Shown here in pieces: positions 40,365 to 49,442 of a DNA stretch of 64,000 nt. A program made the translations under genes and the position numbers. The notes below the pieces were generated by a model, which saw only the letters and a list, made by a program, of their open reading frames with translations, had not been told where the DNA came from and made no database searches. Origin of the DNA: Akkermansiaceae bacterium UBA2381 (lineage in GTDB: Bacteria > Verrucomicrobiota > Verrucomicrobiia > Verrucomicrobiales > DEV007); the NCBI GenBank assembly GCA_002344215.1, contig DDSV01000034.1:154734-218733 (forward strand), given 5' to 3'. Each line of letters begins with the position of its first letter. The stretch's first letter is position 1.

Positions 40365-41570
40365 ATGAATTCCCCCTTCCATTCTTACCTCGACGAAACT
40401 CTCACTTCCCTGAAGTCTGCCGGACTCTATAAATCCGAGAGGGTCATCACGACGCCGCAGTCTCATCAGATTGAGGTAAATGGCGGCCCCGCCGGGAGCG
40501 CCGGTGCGAAGCTCATCAATCTCTGCGCCAACAACTACCTCGGTCTTTCCAGTCATCCGGAGATCAAAGTCGCCGCTATCGAGGCAATTGAGCGCTGGGG
40601 TTTCGGACTTTCCTCGGTGCGTTTCATTTGCGGGACCCAAAGCATCCACAAGGAGCTCGAGGCCCGGCTGAGTGAGTTTCTCGGGACCGACGACACGATC
40701 CTTTATTCCTCCTGCTTCGATGCGAACGGAGGACTCTTTGAAACACTTCTCGGGGCGGAAGATGCCATCATCTCCGACTCGCTCAACCATGCCTCCATCA
40801 TCGACGGCGTTCGTCTCTGCAAGGCACAGCGTTTTCGTTATCAGAACGGTGACATGGACGAGCTCGAGACGCGGCTGCAGGAGTCACAGTCCGCCCGTTT
40901 TCGTCTCATCGCGACCGACGGGGTCTTTTCCATGGACGGCTCCATCGCCGATCTCAAGACGATCTGCGATGTAGCGGAGAAGTACGATGCCCTCGTCATG
41001 GTGGATGATTCACATGGCGTCGGTGTCATTGGCGAGACGGGGCGGGGGACCCACGAATATCATGATGTCATGGGCCGTGTCGACATCATCACCGGCACTC
41101 TGGGTAAAGCCCTCGGTGGAGCCAGTGGCGGATACACGAGCGGGCGGCAGCCCATCATCGACCTGCTGCGCCAGCGGTCGCGGCCCTACCTCTTTTCGAA
41201 CTCACTCGCCCCGGCCATTGCCGCCGCGTCGATCAAAGCGCTCGACTTGCTCACGGAGTCCGATGTCCTGCTCCACCGGCTTCGCTCCAATACTGTGTTT
41301 TTCCGGGCGGAAATGGCCAAGACAGGTCTGGTGCTCCTCCCCGGAGTGCATCCTATCGTCCCGGTAATGCTGGGAGATGCTGCTCTCGCCGCGACGATGG
41401 CGGAACGGCTTCTCGAACGGGGCATTTACGTGATCGGCTTTTTCTTTCCCGTTGTTCCCGAGGGCAAAGCAAGGATACGAACTCAGGTCTCGGCCGCTCA
41501 TACTCACGGGGATCTTTCGAGTGCGGCTGCGGCGTTCGGGGAAGTGTGGGCGGAGGTAAGGAAAGGGTAG
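40365..41570 (+). CDS. kbl: 2-amino-3-ketobutyrate CoA ligase (glycine C-acetyltransferase)
   Basis: This 401-residue PLP enzyme converts 2-amino-3-ketobutyrate and CoA to glycine and acetyl-CoA. It is an alpha-oxoamine synthase with the PLP lysine at about 248 in DIITGTLGKALGGASGG. The motif VDDSHGVGVIGETGRGTHE carries the PLP-ring Asp and His. LCANNYLGLSSHP near the N-terminus is standard. It follows tdh by nine bases and certainly works with it. After the stop comes at once a hairpin (41571-41590) that is not a classical terminator. Length matches the family. Confidence 0.97.
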   Translation: MNSPFHSYLDETLTSLKSAGLYKSERVITTPQSHQIEVNGGPAGSAGAKLINLCANNYLGLSSHPEIKVAAIEAIERWGFGLSSVRFICGTQSIHKELEARLSEFLGTDDTILYSSCFDANGGLFETLLGAEDAIISDSLNHASIIDGVRLCKAQRFRYQNGDMDELETRLQESQSARFRLIATDGVFSMDGSIADLKTICDVAEKYDALVMVDDSHGVGVIGETGRGTHEYHDVMGRVDIITGTLGKALGGASGGYTSGRQPIIDLLRQRSRPYLFSNSLAPAIAAASIKALDLLTESDVLLHRLRSNTVFFRAEMAKTGLVLLPGVHPIVPVMLGDAALAATMAERLLERGIYVIGFFFPVVPEGKARIRTQVSAAHTHGDLSSAAAAFGEVWAEVRKG

Positions 41571-41590
41571 GGGTGACCTCCAGGTCGCCC
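41571..41590. repeat. Hairpin directly after kbl
   Basis: The arms gggtgacc and ggtcgccc pair around a four-base tcca loop with one G-T pair, beginning at the base after the kbl stop codon. There is no T-tract. Its dimensions match the other intergenic hairpins of this window. It might protect the 3' end of the tdh-kbl message. Confidence 0.5.
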
Positions 41591-42000
41591 ACTATCGGGA
41601 ATGTAAGAAGCACGGCGAATCCGGGGTCACAGACCCAATTACATTCATTCCCTGTAGACAAGCTGGCCTCTGTTAGGCCGGGTTCGACGGGCAAAGTCTC
41701 CGCGATCAAAGGATGCCGTCTCCGACCCTTCAGGATCTCTCACCCAACAGGGTATAATGTACCACTTGACCCTCTTGGGTGCGAGCGAAGCGAGGGAGTT
41801 CTTGGCGGGCGAAGACTCGTGAGGGGACCGAGTTCGAGCTTTTCAAAAGGAATGATGCTTGACGCATTTTGCGGGCGGTCGGTAGAATCGTCTCCAATCC
41901 ACCTGAAAACCCGCACCCACGTTGCACTAAACCGGTCAAGCCGGTCTTTAAACAGCGGGCGGGAGGATAGGAAAGTGGGCGTGTGACGTTCGCTTAAAAA
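41591..42000. other. 410-bp non-coding stretch rich in inverted repeats
   Basis: I see no convincing gene here. The strongest structure is at 41741-41781: 13-base arms (cacccaacagggt / accctcttgggtg, one mismatch) with a 15-base spacer. A smaller hairpin (gggtc aca gaccc) lies near 41618-41630. A perfect TATAAT occurs at 41753-41758, inside the left edge of the inverted repeat, with no good -35. The stretch could contain an untranslated leader, a small RNA or a worn mobile-element end. Confidence 0.45.
41741..41781. repeat. Long inverted repeat with embedded TATAAT
   Basis: Two arms of 13 bases match in 12 positions and each arm is itself a smaller hairpin (accc....gggt), so the region can fold in more than one way. 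The TATAAT at 41753-41758 sits at the inner side of the left arm. Any promoter use would be affected by the fold. Confidence 0.5.
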
Positions 42001-45000
42001 ATGACTGAGCACTCGACACCGCAACCCGGCGACAAGGTTGTCGCGCTATCTAGCCTGGAACGCTCCGTCGGTATAGCGTGCAGCCGGATTGAATTGAACA
42101 AGCGCATCCGTTCCGTGGTCGTCTGCTCCCAGTCAGGCCGCATTTGGAAGTGGATGGGCGCGTTCGTATTTGCCAGTCTCGCCGCCCTCAGTCTTTCGAG
42201 CGTGCCCGCCCGGGCGCAAACACCGCCGCCAAGCCCCGCGGTATCGGCGGCCCCTGCCCAATTGCCTGCATCTCCCAGACCATCTGCACCCAAGACCACC
42301 TCCCTCGATGTTCTCGTGGTGGACAATGAAAACCAGCCTGTGCCCCATTCCAAAGTGTTCATTCAGTCAGCCGAGCACAACCCCGAGCATGTGCGCTTTG
42401 CCAAGACAGGCGAGGACGGTAAGGTTCTCATCAAGGAACTTCCGCCCGACGTGACCGTCTATGTCTATGCGAACGAGGGCGAACGATCCAGCGCGGAATC
42501 TCCCCGGATCACCCTCGGCAAGGTGACCAGCGTCACCGTGAAACTCGGCAGCGCATATACCATTATGGTGCACGCGTTCGCCAGCGGCAACAAGGAGGCG
42601 GTGCCTAAGCCTTCCATTTTCATGGGAACTTCCCATCCGCAGGGCATGCTTCGATGGAACCGGGCAGGGACTTCCAAGGAACTGGGTGACGGGAGGATTG
42701 AGGTCACTGTTTCAGCGCTCTACTTCAAAAACAGCACCCCGCGCCTTCGTGTTGACTCAAAAGGATATGCCCAGTGGATCAGCGAACCGCTCGTTCCCGT
42801 CGATGGCCGCGCCACGGTGGAGGCCGCGCTCGAACCTGAGGCGGGTTTGAAGGGCATTGTGATTGATGCGAGCGGCGCGCCTGTCTCCGGCGCTCTGGTT
42901 TGGGTAGAGGACAGCACCACTCGGGCGCCGGAAAAGGTCACTTCCCAGTGGATTGAGGAAATCGTGCAGGGAGAGTCAGCGAGGAATGCTGTTCCGGAAA
43001 ACCATGCCGTCAGCGACGCGGATGGTGTTTTCGTACTCAAACAGGTCCATCCGCTGCTCAGCCGGTCGACCGGCCTCTATGCCTTGCATCCGGGTGGGCT
43101 TTCCCGCACCCGAATCTCGGACTTCAAAGGCGGCGACAAACTCACCCTTTCACGCCTGTGCACGGTGCGGGGCAAATTCACCCGAGATGGCAAACCCGTT
43201 GCGGAACAGAAGCTGACCCTCAGCGTCACTTGCGGTGTCCACACGGAGGTGAACTTTTTCACCACCCTGTGCCAGTATCTGGAAGTGACGACGGATAAAG
43301 ATGGCCGCTTTGAGTTTCGCGATGTCTTCCCCGAGTCCGAGGTGGAGGTGCGCATCGATGGTGTGACCCCGGCGCTGAAGAAATTCGACCTCGGCTCTGG
43401 TTTGACGATGCAGCAGGATATTGATTTAAAACCGGATGCTGCCGCGCAGAAAATACCCCGCACCCTTGTCGGTGCAGTCAAACTTCCCAACGGCGTCACG
43501 GCGGACCTGAGAAAAATCTTTGTGCGGGTCGAGCCGTTTGGCGCTGACCGGGGCACGACCGACGACGCCGAAGTCGCAGCCGATGGCAGCTTTGTTGTGT
43601 CCAATCTCACGCCGGGCTTTTACTCTGTTTCCGCCTTTCTGCACCTGCCCAATCCCAACTCCAGCTCCGGCGGCAAGATATACTACGACGGCTCCATTGA
43701 TCTTCAGTTGAAAGAGGATGCCGGCAATGATTTCAATCTGGGCACGCTTGTTCTGGGGGAAGTAGGGGCTTCTTCTCCGGATGCGGTGGCTCCGCCAGCT
43801 TCCCCCAACCCGAAGGTCCAAGTCAAGGCGCTGGATGAGGCCGGCAAGCCTGTCGCCGGCGCTACCGTGCAGGCGAGCATCCTGCGTTTCGCCTCCGCGC
43901 CCGCCCGCGGCATTCCGCTCACTCGTGTCCTCGACTATGGCATCAGCCCCACGCCGGTGCCGGATGTGCTCACGGATGGTAATGGTTTCGCCACCGTTTC
44001 TTTCCCGCGCGAGGTGCCCTATCATCCGCCCATCGGCTTGATTGGCGTCCGCGTCAGCAAGCCGGGCTTCGTCTCGAAAACGATCGACTATCTCGAGGAA
44101 AACGTCGAGCCGACGGTAATCTTGAAGCGTTCCACCGCTCTGCGGATTCGCGCCACACACAACGGCAAGGTTGTCCCGCCGGAGAAACTCACAGCCAACG
44201 CTGCCTTTGATGTCACCCTGCCGATGAAAGCGGAAGGCGAGTGGCTGGTGGGCGAGGACTTGCCGGACTACGAACGCACCGTGCTGGTGACTGCGCGCAT
44301 GGCCGATGACGATTGGCTCTTCTCCGATCAACTTGACCTCAAACTCGAACCCGGCAAGACCAGCGAGATCACCTGCGAACTCAAGCCCGCGGTGAAACTC
44401 CATGGACTCATCCAACAAGCGGGTGGCAAGGCCGTTGGCGAAGGCTGGGTCATTGCCTATGTCGATGTGTGGCTGCCATTCGTCGACAACCTCCGTCGCA
44501 AAAGCGTAGTGAACTGGACGGCCTGGACGCAGGTGAAGCCTGATGGCACCTATTCATTTGCCGGACTTCCTCCGGGCCATCTCAAACTCGTCGCCAACGG
44601 TCCTGATTGGATCAGCTTTCAGTCTGGCAATGGCGGCTTGATTCGTGAGGCTTGGATTGGCCGCAAGCAGCCTGATCAGCAATGGGATCTTTTGGCAGTT
44701 CCCACCCGGCAGCAAAAAATTCGCATTGTTGCTGATGATGGATCGCCGGTGGTAGGCGCGCGGGTGATCGCGAGTGGAATGGGCCGTCCGTCATGCTGGT
44801 TCCTGTGGGATCGCAAGGAGGAGGATCGTCACGTGCGCGATTCAGAACGTGCCATTTGGCAGCAGCACATTGCGAAGCCGCTGCCCGGTCTCGAAGCCAG
44901 CACCAATGCCGAAGGCGACGCCGAGCTCTCGAACCTTCCTGCCGGCGAAGCCGAGTTGATCATCGAATGGAGCCACCCCGCGACCGGGACACGCCACTCC

Positions 45001-45093
45001 CGGGTGCAGCGCATCACGGTCGATCCGATACATAACGCTCCAGTCGAAATCCACCTTCCTGCGGAAACGGCTTCGCCGTCGTCTGGCCTCTAA
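42001..45093 (+). CDS. Giant exported protein with carboxypeptidase-regulatory/Ig-like repeats
   Basis: This 1030-residue protein has a long N-terminal stretch (1-50), a hydrophobic segment near residues 52-72 (WMGAFVFASLAALSLSSVPA) ending at ARAQ, a Pro/Ala-rich linker and then a series of beta-sandwich repeats. The repeats resemble carboxypeptidase regulatory-like or SpaA/Cna-B folds: VDNENQPVPHSKVFIQS, IDASGAPVSGALVWVED, ALDEAGKPVAGATVQAS and IVADDGSPVVGARVIAS. The protein is probably anchored or secreted. A second start at 42154 would put the hydrophobic segment at the very N-terminus. The 1-50 part resembles the juxtamembrane end of BlaR1/M56 sensors, which might mean a shortened sensor gene; this is speculative. 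Confidence 0.8.
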   Translation: MTEHSTPQPGDKVVALSSLERSVGIACSRIELNKRIRSVVVCSQSGRIWKWMGAFVFASLAALSLSSVPARAQTPPPSPAVSAAPAQLPASPRPSAPKTTSLDVLVVDNENQPVPHSKVFIQSAEHNPEHVRFAKTGEDGKVLIKELPPDVTVYVYANEGERSSAESPRITLGKVTSVTVKLGSAYTIMVHAFASGNKEAVPKPSIFMGTSHPQGMLRWNRAGTSKELGDGRIEVTVSALYFKNSTPRLRVDSKGYAQWISEPLVPVDGRATVEAALEPEAGLKGIVIDASGAPVSGALVWVEDSTTRAPEKVTSQWIEEIVQGESARNAVPENHAVSDADGVFVLKQVHPLLSRSTGLYALHPGGLSRTRISDFKGGDKLTLSRLCTVRGKFTRDGKPVAEQKLTLSVTCGVHTEVNFFTTLCQYLEVTTDKDGRFEFRDVFPESEVEVRIDGVTPALKKFDLGSGLTMQQDIDLKPDAAAQKIPRTLVGAVKLPNGVTADLRKIFVRVEPFGADRGTTDDAEVAADGSFVVSNLTPGFYSVSAFLHLPNPNSSSGGKIYYDGSIDLQLKEDAGNDFNLGTLVLGEVGASSPDAVAPPASPNPKVQVKALDEAGKPVAGATVQASILRFASAPARGIPLTRVLDYGISPTPVPDVLTDGNGFATVSFPREVPYHPPIGLIGVRVSKPGFVSKTIDYLEENVEPTVILKRSTALRIRATHNGKVVPPEKLTANAAFDVTLPMKAEGEWLVGEDLPDYERTVLVTARMADDDWLFSDQLDLKLEPGKTSEITCELKPAVKLHGLIQQAGGKAVGEGWVIAYVDVWLPFVDNLRRKSVVNWTAWTQVKPDGTYSFAGLPPGHLKLVANGPDWISFQSGNGGLIREAWIGRKQPDQQWDLLAVPTRQQKIRIVADDGSPVVGARVIASGMGRPSCWFLWDRKEEDRHVRDSERAIWQQHIAKPLPGLEASTNAEGDAELSNLPAGEAELIIEWSHPATGTRHSRVQRITVDPIHNAPVEIHLPAETASPSSGL

Positions 45094-45128
45094 GGTCACT
45101 CATCGTTCTCCCGACACCACCCTCCCCC

Positions 45129-47150
45129 TTACCAGACCGTTCCCACATTCCACTCCTCCATCAGATGCGTAGGAATCTCATCGAGAAACCGTGAGGGACG
45201 CTGCAACACCTCACCACTGAAGGACCCGTACCAGAGGAGGGGATAGGTGAGGTAAAGTTCGTCTTTGGCCCGGGTCACGGCGACGTAGAAAAGGCGCCTT
45301 TCCTCTTCGAGACCGCTCTGGTCTTCGTTATCCTCATCAATCACCCGATTGTTCGGAAACATGCCGTCGGCGAGCCAGACACAGAAGACGACTTTCCACT
45401 CAAGGCCCTTGGCCTGATGCACGGAACTGAGACAGACGGACTCCTTGTCGGATTCGGCTTCGGTTGCGGCGACGGAATCCTGTCCGGCGAGGAGGCTGAG
45501 CTGGCTGAGGAACTCTTGGAGATCCTCGAACTTCTCGGCGTACTTTTCGAGCTGGAGGAGATCCTGTTTGCGGTTCTCGAAGTTGGTGAACTTGCTTCGC
45601 ATGTATTCCTCGTAGACCCCGCCGAGGATGGAGGGCATCATGGGAGCGGGAGGCTTTGGTTTGCCTCCGGCGTCGACGAGTTCATCGAGGGTGTAAGCGA
45701 GTTGCTCCCAGCCGGTTTTTGCTTTGGCTCCGACCTTGAATTTGAGGAGATAGGTCGAAAAAGAGGTCACGGTACTGAGAGCGGAGCCTTCGCAGTGGGT
45801 CCATTCACCCCAGAGGTTGTCGGCCCCTTTGTCGCCGATCCCGGGCAGCATTTTGACGAGACGTTTAAAGGCCACCTCGTCGCGCCGGTTACAGACGAAC
45901 TTCATGAAGGCGGCGGCGTCCTTGATGTGAGCCTGCTCGAAGAAGCGGAGACCGCTCGTGATGACAAAGGGAATGCCCCGATTGGTCAGCTCGAGCTGGA
46001 TTTCCATCGCGTGAAAGTGGGCCCGGTAGAGGACGGCGATTTCGTTCAGTTCGACTCCCTCGTCCCGCAGTTCGAGAATACGCTGGGCGACGAAGGCGGC
46101 TTGAGTATTGGGGTCCTGCAACTGGGCGAGAGCGGGGAGGGTCTCGCGATCCGGTCGCCAGGGAGTCAGGTCTTTGCGGAATTGCTTGGTGTTCGGAGCA
46201 ATCGCGGCATTGGCAAGACTGAGGATCTCGGGGACGGAGCGGTAATTCGTCTCGATGACATACTTGGCGGCACCGGGATATTTTTCGGGAAAGTCGAGGA
46301 TGTTGCGGAAATCGGCCCCACGCCACGAGTAGATGGACTGCGCGTCGTCGCCGACGACCATGAGATTGTTCTGGGGCGCGGCGAGCAGATCGATGAATCC
46401 GGCCTGGAGGGTGTTGGTGTCCTGATACTCGTCGACGAGGATCCATTCGAATTGGCGCTGATACTGCTCGCGGATCGCGGGATAATCGAGGAGAAGCCGG
46501 AGCGGTTTCTCGAGAAGATCGTCGAAGTCCATTGAGTTGGTGGCCTTCTTTTTCGCTTCGTAACGCTCCTTCAATTCCTCGATCGAGTCGGCGAGGTGGT
46601 TGAAATAGGGATAACGGCGGTGAAGCAGGTCGGGAATGCCGACGCTGGTGTTGGTTGCGAGGCTGAAGATATCGGCGAGCACTTCGGGTTTGGGGAAGCG
46701 CATCGCCTTGGTATCGATCTGACTCTCGCCGATGACCGCGTTCATGATCTCCTTTTGATCTTCCCGGTCCATGATGGAAAAGCTGCGGTCCCATCCCAGC
46801 AACTCCGCATGGCGGCGGAGGATGCGATTGCCGACCGAATGGAAGGTGCCGCCCCAAAGGTCACGGGTGTCGTAGGGAACGAGTTCCTCAACCCGGTTCA
46901 GCATTTCCTTCGCCGCCTTGTTGGTGAAGGTGAGCAGGAGAATGCTGCCCGCCTTGATGCCATTATCCAGAAGGTAGGCGACCCGGTAGGTGAGGGTGCG
47001 GGTTTTGCCGCTTCCGGCCCCGGCGATAACAAGGGACGGTCCCGGAGGAGCGGTCACGGCGGCGAACTGCTTTTCGTTCAGTTCAGCGGCGTAATCGATC
47101 TGCGACTTCGCGTTTTTCGGGACACGCTTGACGGTATACTCACGGGCCAT
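45129..47150 (-). CDS. UvrD/Rep-type ATP-dependent DNA helicase
   Basis: This 673-residue protein is an SF1A 3'-5' DNA helicase. The Q motif region LNEKQFAAVTAPPGPSLVIA leads into Walker A AGAGSGKTRT at 43-52. Walker B is WILVDEYQDTN, motif III is VVGDDAQSIYSWRGAD, motif IV TNYRSVPEIL, motif V SVHQAKGLEWKVVF and motif VI VAVTRAKDELYL. It is somewhat shorter than PcrA or UvrD and lacks the long C-terminal tail. It would act in DNA repair and replication restart. The stop is close to the convergent giant exported protein (35 bases). The PhoH gene lies 65 bases upstream on the same strand. Confidence 0.92.
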   Translation of the reverse strand: MAREYTVKRVPKNAKSQIDYAAELNEKQFAAVTAPPGPSLVIAGAGSGKTRTLTYRVAYLLDNGIKAGSILLLTFTNKAAKEMLNRVEELVPYDTRDLWGGTFHSVGNRILRRHAELLGWDRSFSIMDREDQKEIMNAVIGESQIDTKAMRFPKPEVLADIFSLATNTSVGIPDLLHRRYPYFNHLADSIEELKERYEAKKKATNSMDFDDLLEKPLRLLLDYPAIREQYQRQFEWILVDEYQDTNTLQAGFIDLLAAPQNNLMVVGDDAQSIYSWRGADFRNILDFPEKYPGAAKYVIETNYRSVPEILSLANAAIAPNTKQFRKDLTPWRPDRETLPALAQLQDPNTQAAFVAQRILELRDEGVELNEIAVLYRAHFHAMEIQLELTNRGIPFVITSGLRFFEQAHIKDAAAFMKFVCNRRDEVAFKRLVKMLPGIGDKGADNLWGEWTHCEGSALSTVTSFSTYLLKFKVGAKAKTGWEQLAYTLDELVDAGGKPKPPAPMMPSILGGVYEEYMRSKFTNFENRKQDLLQLEKYAEKFEDLQEFLSQLSLLAGQDSVAATEAESDKESVCLSSVHQAKGLEWKVVFCVWLADGMFPNNRVIDEDNEDQSGLEEERRLFYVAVTRAKDELYLTYPLLWYGSFSGEVLQRPSRFLDEIPTHLMEEWNVGTVW

Positions 47151-47215
47151 CTTCGCCGGAGTTTAGCCCGCGAACACCGCTTTTGCGCAAATAAAACGCC
47201 GAGCTTCCGTCCGAT

Positions 47216-48781
47216 TTACATTTTCCTCGCGGCAGCTTCCGCCAACTGACTGCGCTCGCCGCGTTCCAGGGTAACGTGCGAACTGCAGGACTCGTCGCGG
47301 AGACGGTCGCGAGTGTAAACAAGACCATTACTAAGTCTATCCACATAAGGATTGTCGATTTGGGCGGGGTCGCCCACGAGGACCAACTTGGACCCCTTTG
47401 CCATCCGTGTCACGATGGTTTTTGCCTCAAGCGGGGTAAGTTGCTGGGCCTCATCAAGAATAAAGAAGCGGTTGGGGATGGATCGCCCGCGGATGTAGCA
47501 AAGCGCTTCGATCTCGATCAGTCCCGATTCTAAAAAGGGATCGTAGCTGCGTTTGCCTCCCGATGAGGGGAAGTTATCGCCGGATCCTTTGCGCGGACGG
47601 ACCTGCTGCTTGCGCTTTGCTGCCGTTCCCTGTTCCGGCGTCAGGAGGAACTCAAGAGCGTCGTAGACCGGTTTCAGCCAGGGATCGAGCTTCTCCTCGA
47701 GAGAACCGGGAAGGAATCCAAGGGTGTCGCCCATCGGGATGACAGGGCGGCTCACGGTGACTCCGTTGTATTCTCCGTTGAAAGTGAGATGAAGGGCGGA
47801 AGCGACGGCGAGGAGGGTCTTACCGGTACCGGCCTGACCGTAGCAGGTGACGAGGGTAACCTCGGGATTGAGCAGGGCATCAAGGAAGCACTGCTGTCCG
47901 AGATTGAGCGGTCGCAACGGGGCTCCGCGCTGGATTCGGATCTGATCAGGGATCTGCAGTTTGTGGAAAGCCCCATCGGTTCCCATACGGGCGGGCATGG
48001 TGCGCTTTTCACCCGCCTTGAGCAGGACGTATTCGTTCGGGCTCACCCGTCGGACGTGACTGGGCAGATCGAGGGAACCGGCGCTGGCAAAGCGCTGGAG
48101 ATCGTTGGGCTTCAAATCGACCACCAACTGTCCGGCCCCGACCTGGGCACTGTCGACCTTGTCGTTCTGATAATCCTCACACGGGATTCCGATGGCGTGT
48201 GCCTTGAGCTGAAGATTGAGATCCTTGGTGACGAGAATCGTCGGAGAGCTGTTCTTTTCAGCGATCAGTTGGGAACAAATGAGGATGCGGTTGTCATTCG
48301 ACTCCTGCCCCCGGAAGACGGCGAGAAGTTCTTCGACCACCACGCTGCGGCCTCCTGCCTCGGGCTGTGCGGGTACGAGACGGACGGAGCCTCCCTCGCG
48401 GTTGGGAATACCGGTCGTGGCATTCTGAGGATGTTTTGAAAACAGGGCGGCGAGTTTACGATGGACGGACCTGGCGCTGGCACCGCGCTCGGTCTGCTCG
48501 TTCTTGAACTTATCGAGTTCACACAATACTTCGAGAGGGATACAAACGTGATTGTCCCCGAAACGATCAAGGCAGTCGGGATCGTGCAGCAGCACATTGG
48601 TATCGAGGACGAAATTTTTCCCGATGGAGGAGGGGGCCTTGAGACCATTTCCGTAGACTGGCCGCTTCTTGATCTTCTCCTCCTTTCCCCGTTTGACCGT
48701 TCCGCTAATTCCGAACATCTCGGCCTGGAGGGTTCCGTTTAGAGTTCCGCCGGCACCCGCATCAGATTGTAAGTCAGTCAT
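47216..48781 (-). CDS. PIN-PhoH family protein (PhoH2-like)
   Basis: This 521-residue protein joins a PIN nuclease domain (about 55-190) to a PhoH ATPase domain (about 290-515). The PIN part reads NFVLDTNVLLHDPDCLDRFG with the metal-binding Asp, then VCIPLEVLCELDKFK and LVTKDLNLQLKA. The ATPase has Walker A CYGQAGTGKTLLAVASAL and Walker B RFFILDEAQQLTP, with motif VGDPAQIDNPY. PhoH2 proteins unwind and cut RNA. A promoter with a perfect -35 (TTGACA) lies 50-80 bases upstream. The insert near KRKQQVRPRKGSGDNFPSSG is unusual and loop-like. Confidence 0.92.
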   Translation of the reverse strand: MTDLQSDAGAGGTLNGTLQAEMFGISGTVKRGKEEKIKKRPVYGNGLKAPSSIGKNFVLDTNVLLHDPDCLDRFGDNHVCIPLEVLCELDKFKNEQTERGASARSVHRKLAALFSKHPQNATTGIPNREGGSVRLVPAQPEAGGRSVVVEELLAVFRGQESNDNRILICSQLIAEKNSSPTILVTKDLNLQLKAHAIGIPCEDYQNDKVDSAQVGAGQLVVDLKPNDLQRFASAGSLDLPSHVRRVSPNEYVLLKAGEKRTMPARMGTDGAFHKLQIPDQIRIQRGAPLRPLNLGQQCFLDALLNPEVTLVTCYGQAGTGKTLLAVASALHLTFNGEYNGVTVSRPVIPMGDTLGFLPGSLEEKLDPWLKPVYDALEFLLTPEQGTAAKRKQQVRPRKGSGDNFPSSGGKRSYDPFLESGLIEIEALCYIRGRSIPNRFFILDEAQQLTPLEAKTIVTRMAKGSKLVLVGDPAQIDNPYVDRLSNGLVYTRDRLRDESCSSHVTLERGERSQLAEAAARKM

Positions 48782-48832
48782 AGAGTCAGATTGAATCGGT
48801 CCAGAAGAACCATGACAAATGAGGATAGCGAG

Positions 48833-48861
48833 ATTCTGGCCAATTTGTTTAGGAATGTCAA
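48833..48861 (-). promoter_or_regulatory. Sigma-70-like promoter of the PhoH gene
   Basis: On the minus strand a perfect TTGACA (48861-48856) is followed after 17 bases by CAGAAT (48838-48833), matching four of six of TATAAT. An AT-rich block lies upstream of the -35. Transcription would start near 48826, giving a leader of about 45 bases before the ATG at 48781. Confidence 0.55.
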
Positions 48862-48874
48862 AATATATAGAGGG

Positions 48875-49351
48875 TTAAAATTCTACCGCGAGATTTTTTG
48901 AGGCCCTGAGGGCATGTCCCGAAAGCAGATGCTGAATGAGCGTTTCCACCTCGGCTTCAATGATGGGGAGGACGTGGCAGGGGGAGTCCCGGTCGATATC
49001 ATGGATGTTCCAGTATCGAATCCGGTCGGCCCAGCGGGGAAACTGCTCCTGCATCATGGGGCGGTGCTCCTCTTCGAGCATGGCGATCACGAGCGAGGCT
49101 TCAATCAGATCCATTTCCTCAAGCCTGGCCGGGAAGCGGCTCGTCAGGTCTGCCGGGACGGAGCAAGCGGACAGGCGTCCTAAAGCGTGGTGGGAGAGCG
49201 TTTCCGTCGCGAGGTGAGGGCGAAATCCTCGTGATTCCGCCCGCCAGCCCAGACCGGAGCGCGGGGAGTGAAAGTTGAACCAGGCTTCCGCGTAGCGGCT
49301 CCGGTAGAAATTCCCGGTGCAGAGGAAAAGGACAGTTTGAAGTTCTTTCAC
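48875..49351 (-). CDS. Low-molecular-weight protein-tyrosine-phosphatase-like protein
   Basis: This 158-residue protein has the P-loop LFLCTGNFYRSRYAEAWF with Cys11 and Arg17, the C-x5-R of LMW phosphatases and ArsC-like arsenate reductases. The usual second cysteine of the loop (CxxxxC) is replaced by Tyr. I start at a GTG at 49351, giving MKELQTVLFLCTGNF; the open frame extends far upstream but overlaps the response-regulator gene and lacks sense. The acidic loop at the end (WNIHDIDRDSPCH) holds the general acid. It follows the response regulator by 91 bases on the same strand, so it may be in the same operon. Substrate unknown. Confidence 0.75.
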   Translation of the reverse strand: MKELQTVLFLCTGNFYRSRYAEAWFNFHSPRSGLGWRAESRGFRPHLATETLSHHALGRLSACSVPADLTSRFPARLEEMDLIEASLVIAMLEEEHRPMMQEQFPRWADRIRYWNIHDIDRDSPCHVLPIIEAEVETLIQHLLSGHALRASKNLAVEF

Positions 49352-49442
49352 AACGCGATCAGTGGACTGAAAAACCCCACGAAACCACTTCGGAAATGTT
49401 AATTGTTCGACACGAAAGCGAGATTTCAGTGTCCGATAAGAT

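Noticed and set aside
41753..41758. Perfect TATAAT as a promoter of the giant exported gene
   Set aside because: There is no acceptable -35 at 16-18 bases and it lies in an inverted repeat almost 250 bases upstream of the start; kept only as a note.
43426..44418. Open frame on the minus strand opposite the giant exported protein
   Set aside because: No domain, and the plus-strand repeats are consistent over the whole length.
45417..46535. Open frame on the plus strand opposite the UvrD-like helicase
   Set aside because: The helicase motifs on the minus strand are complete; this frame is a by-product of GC-rich codons.
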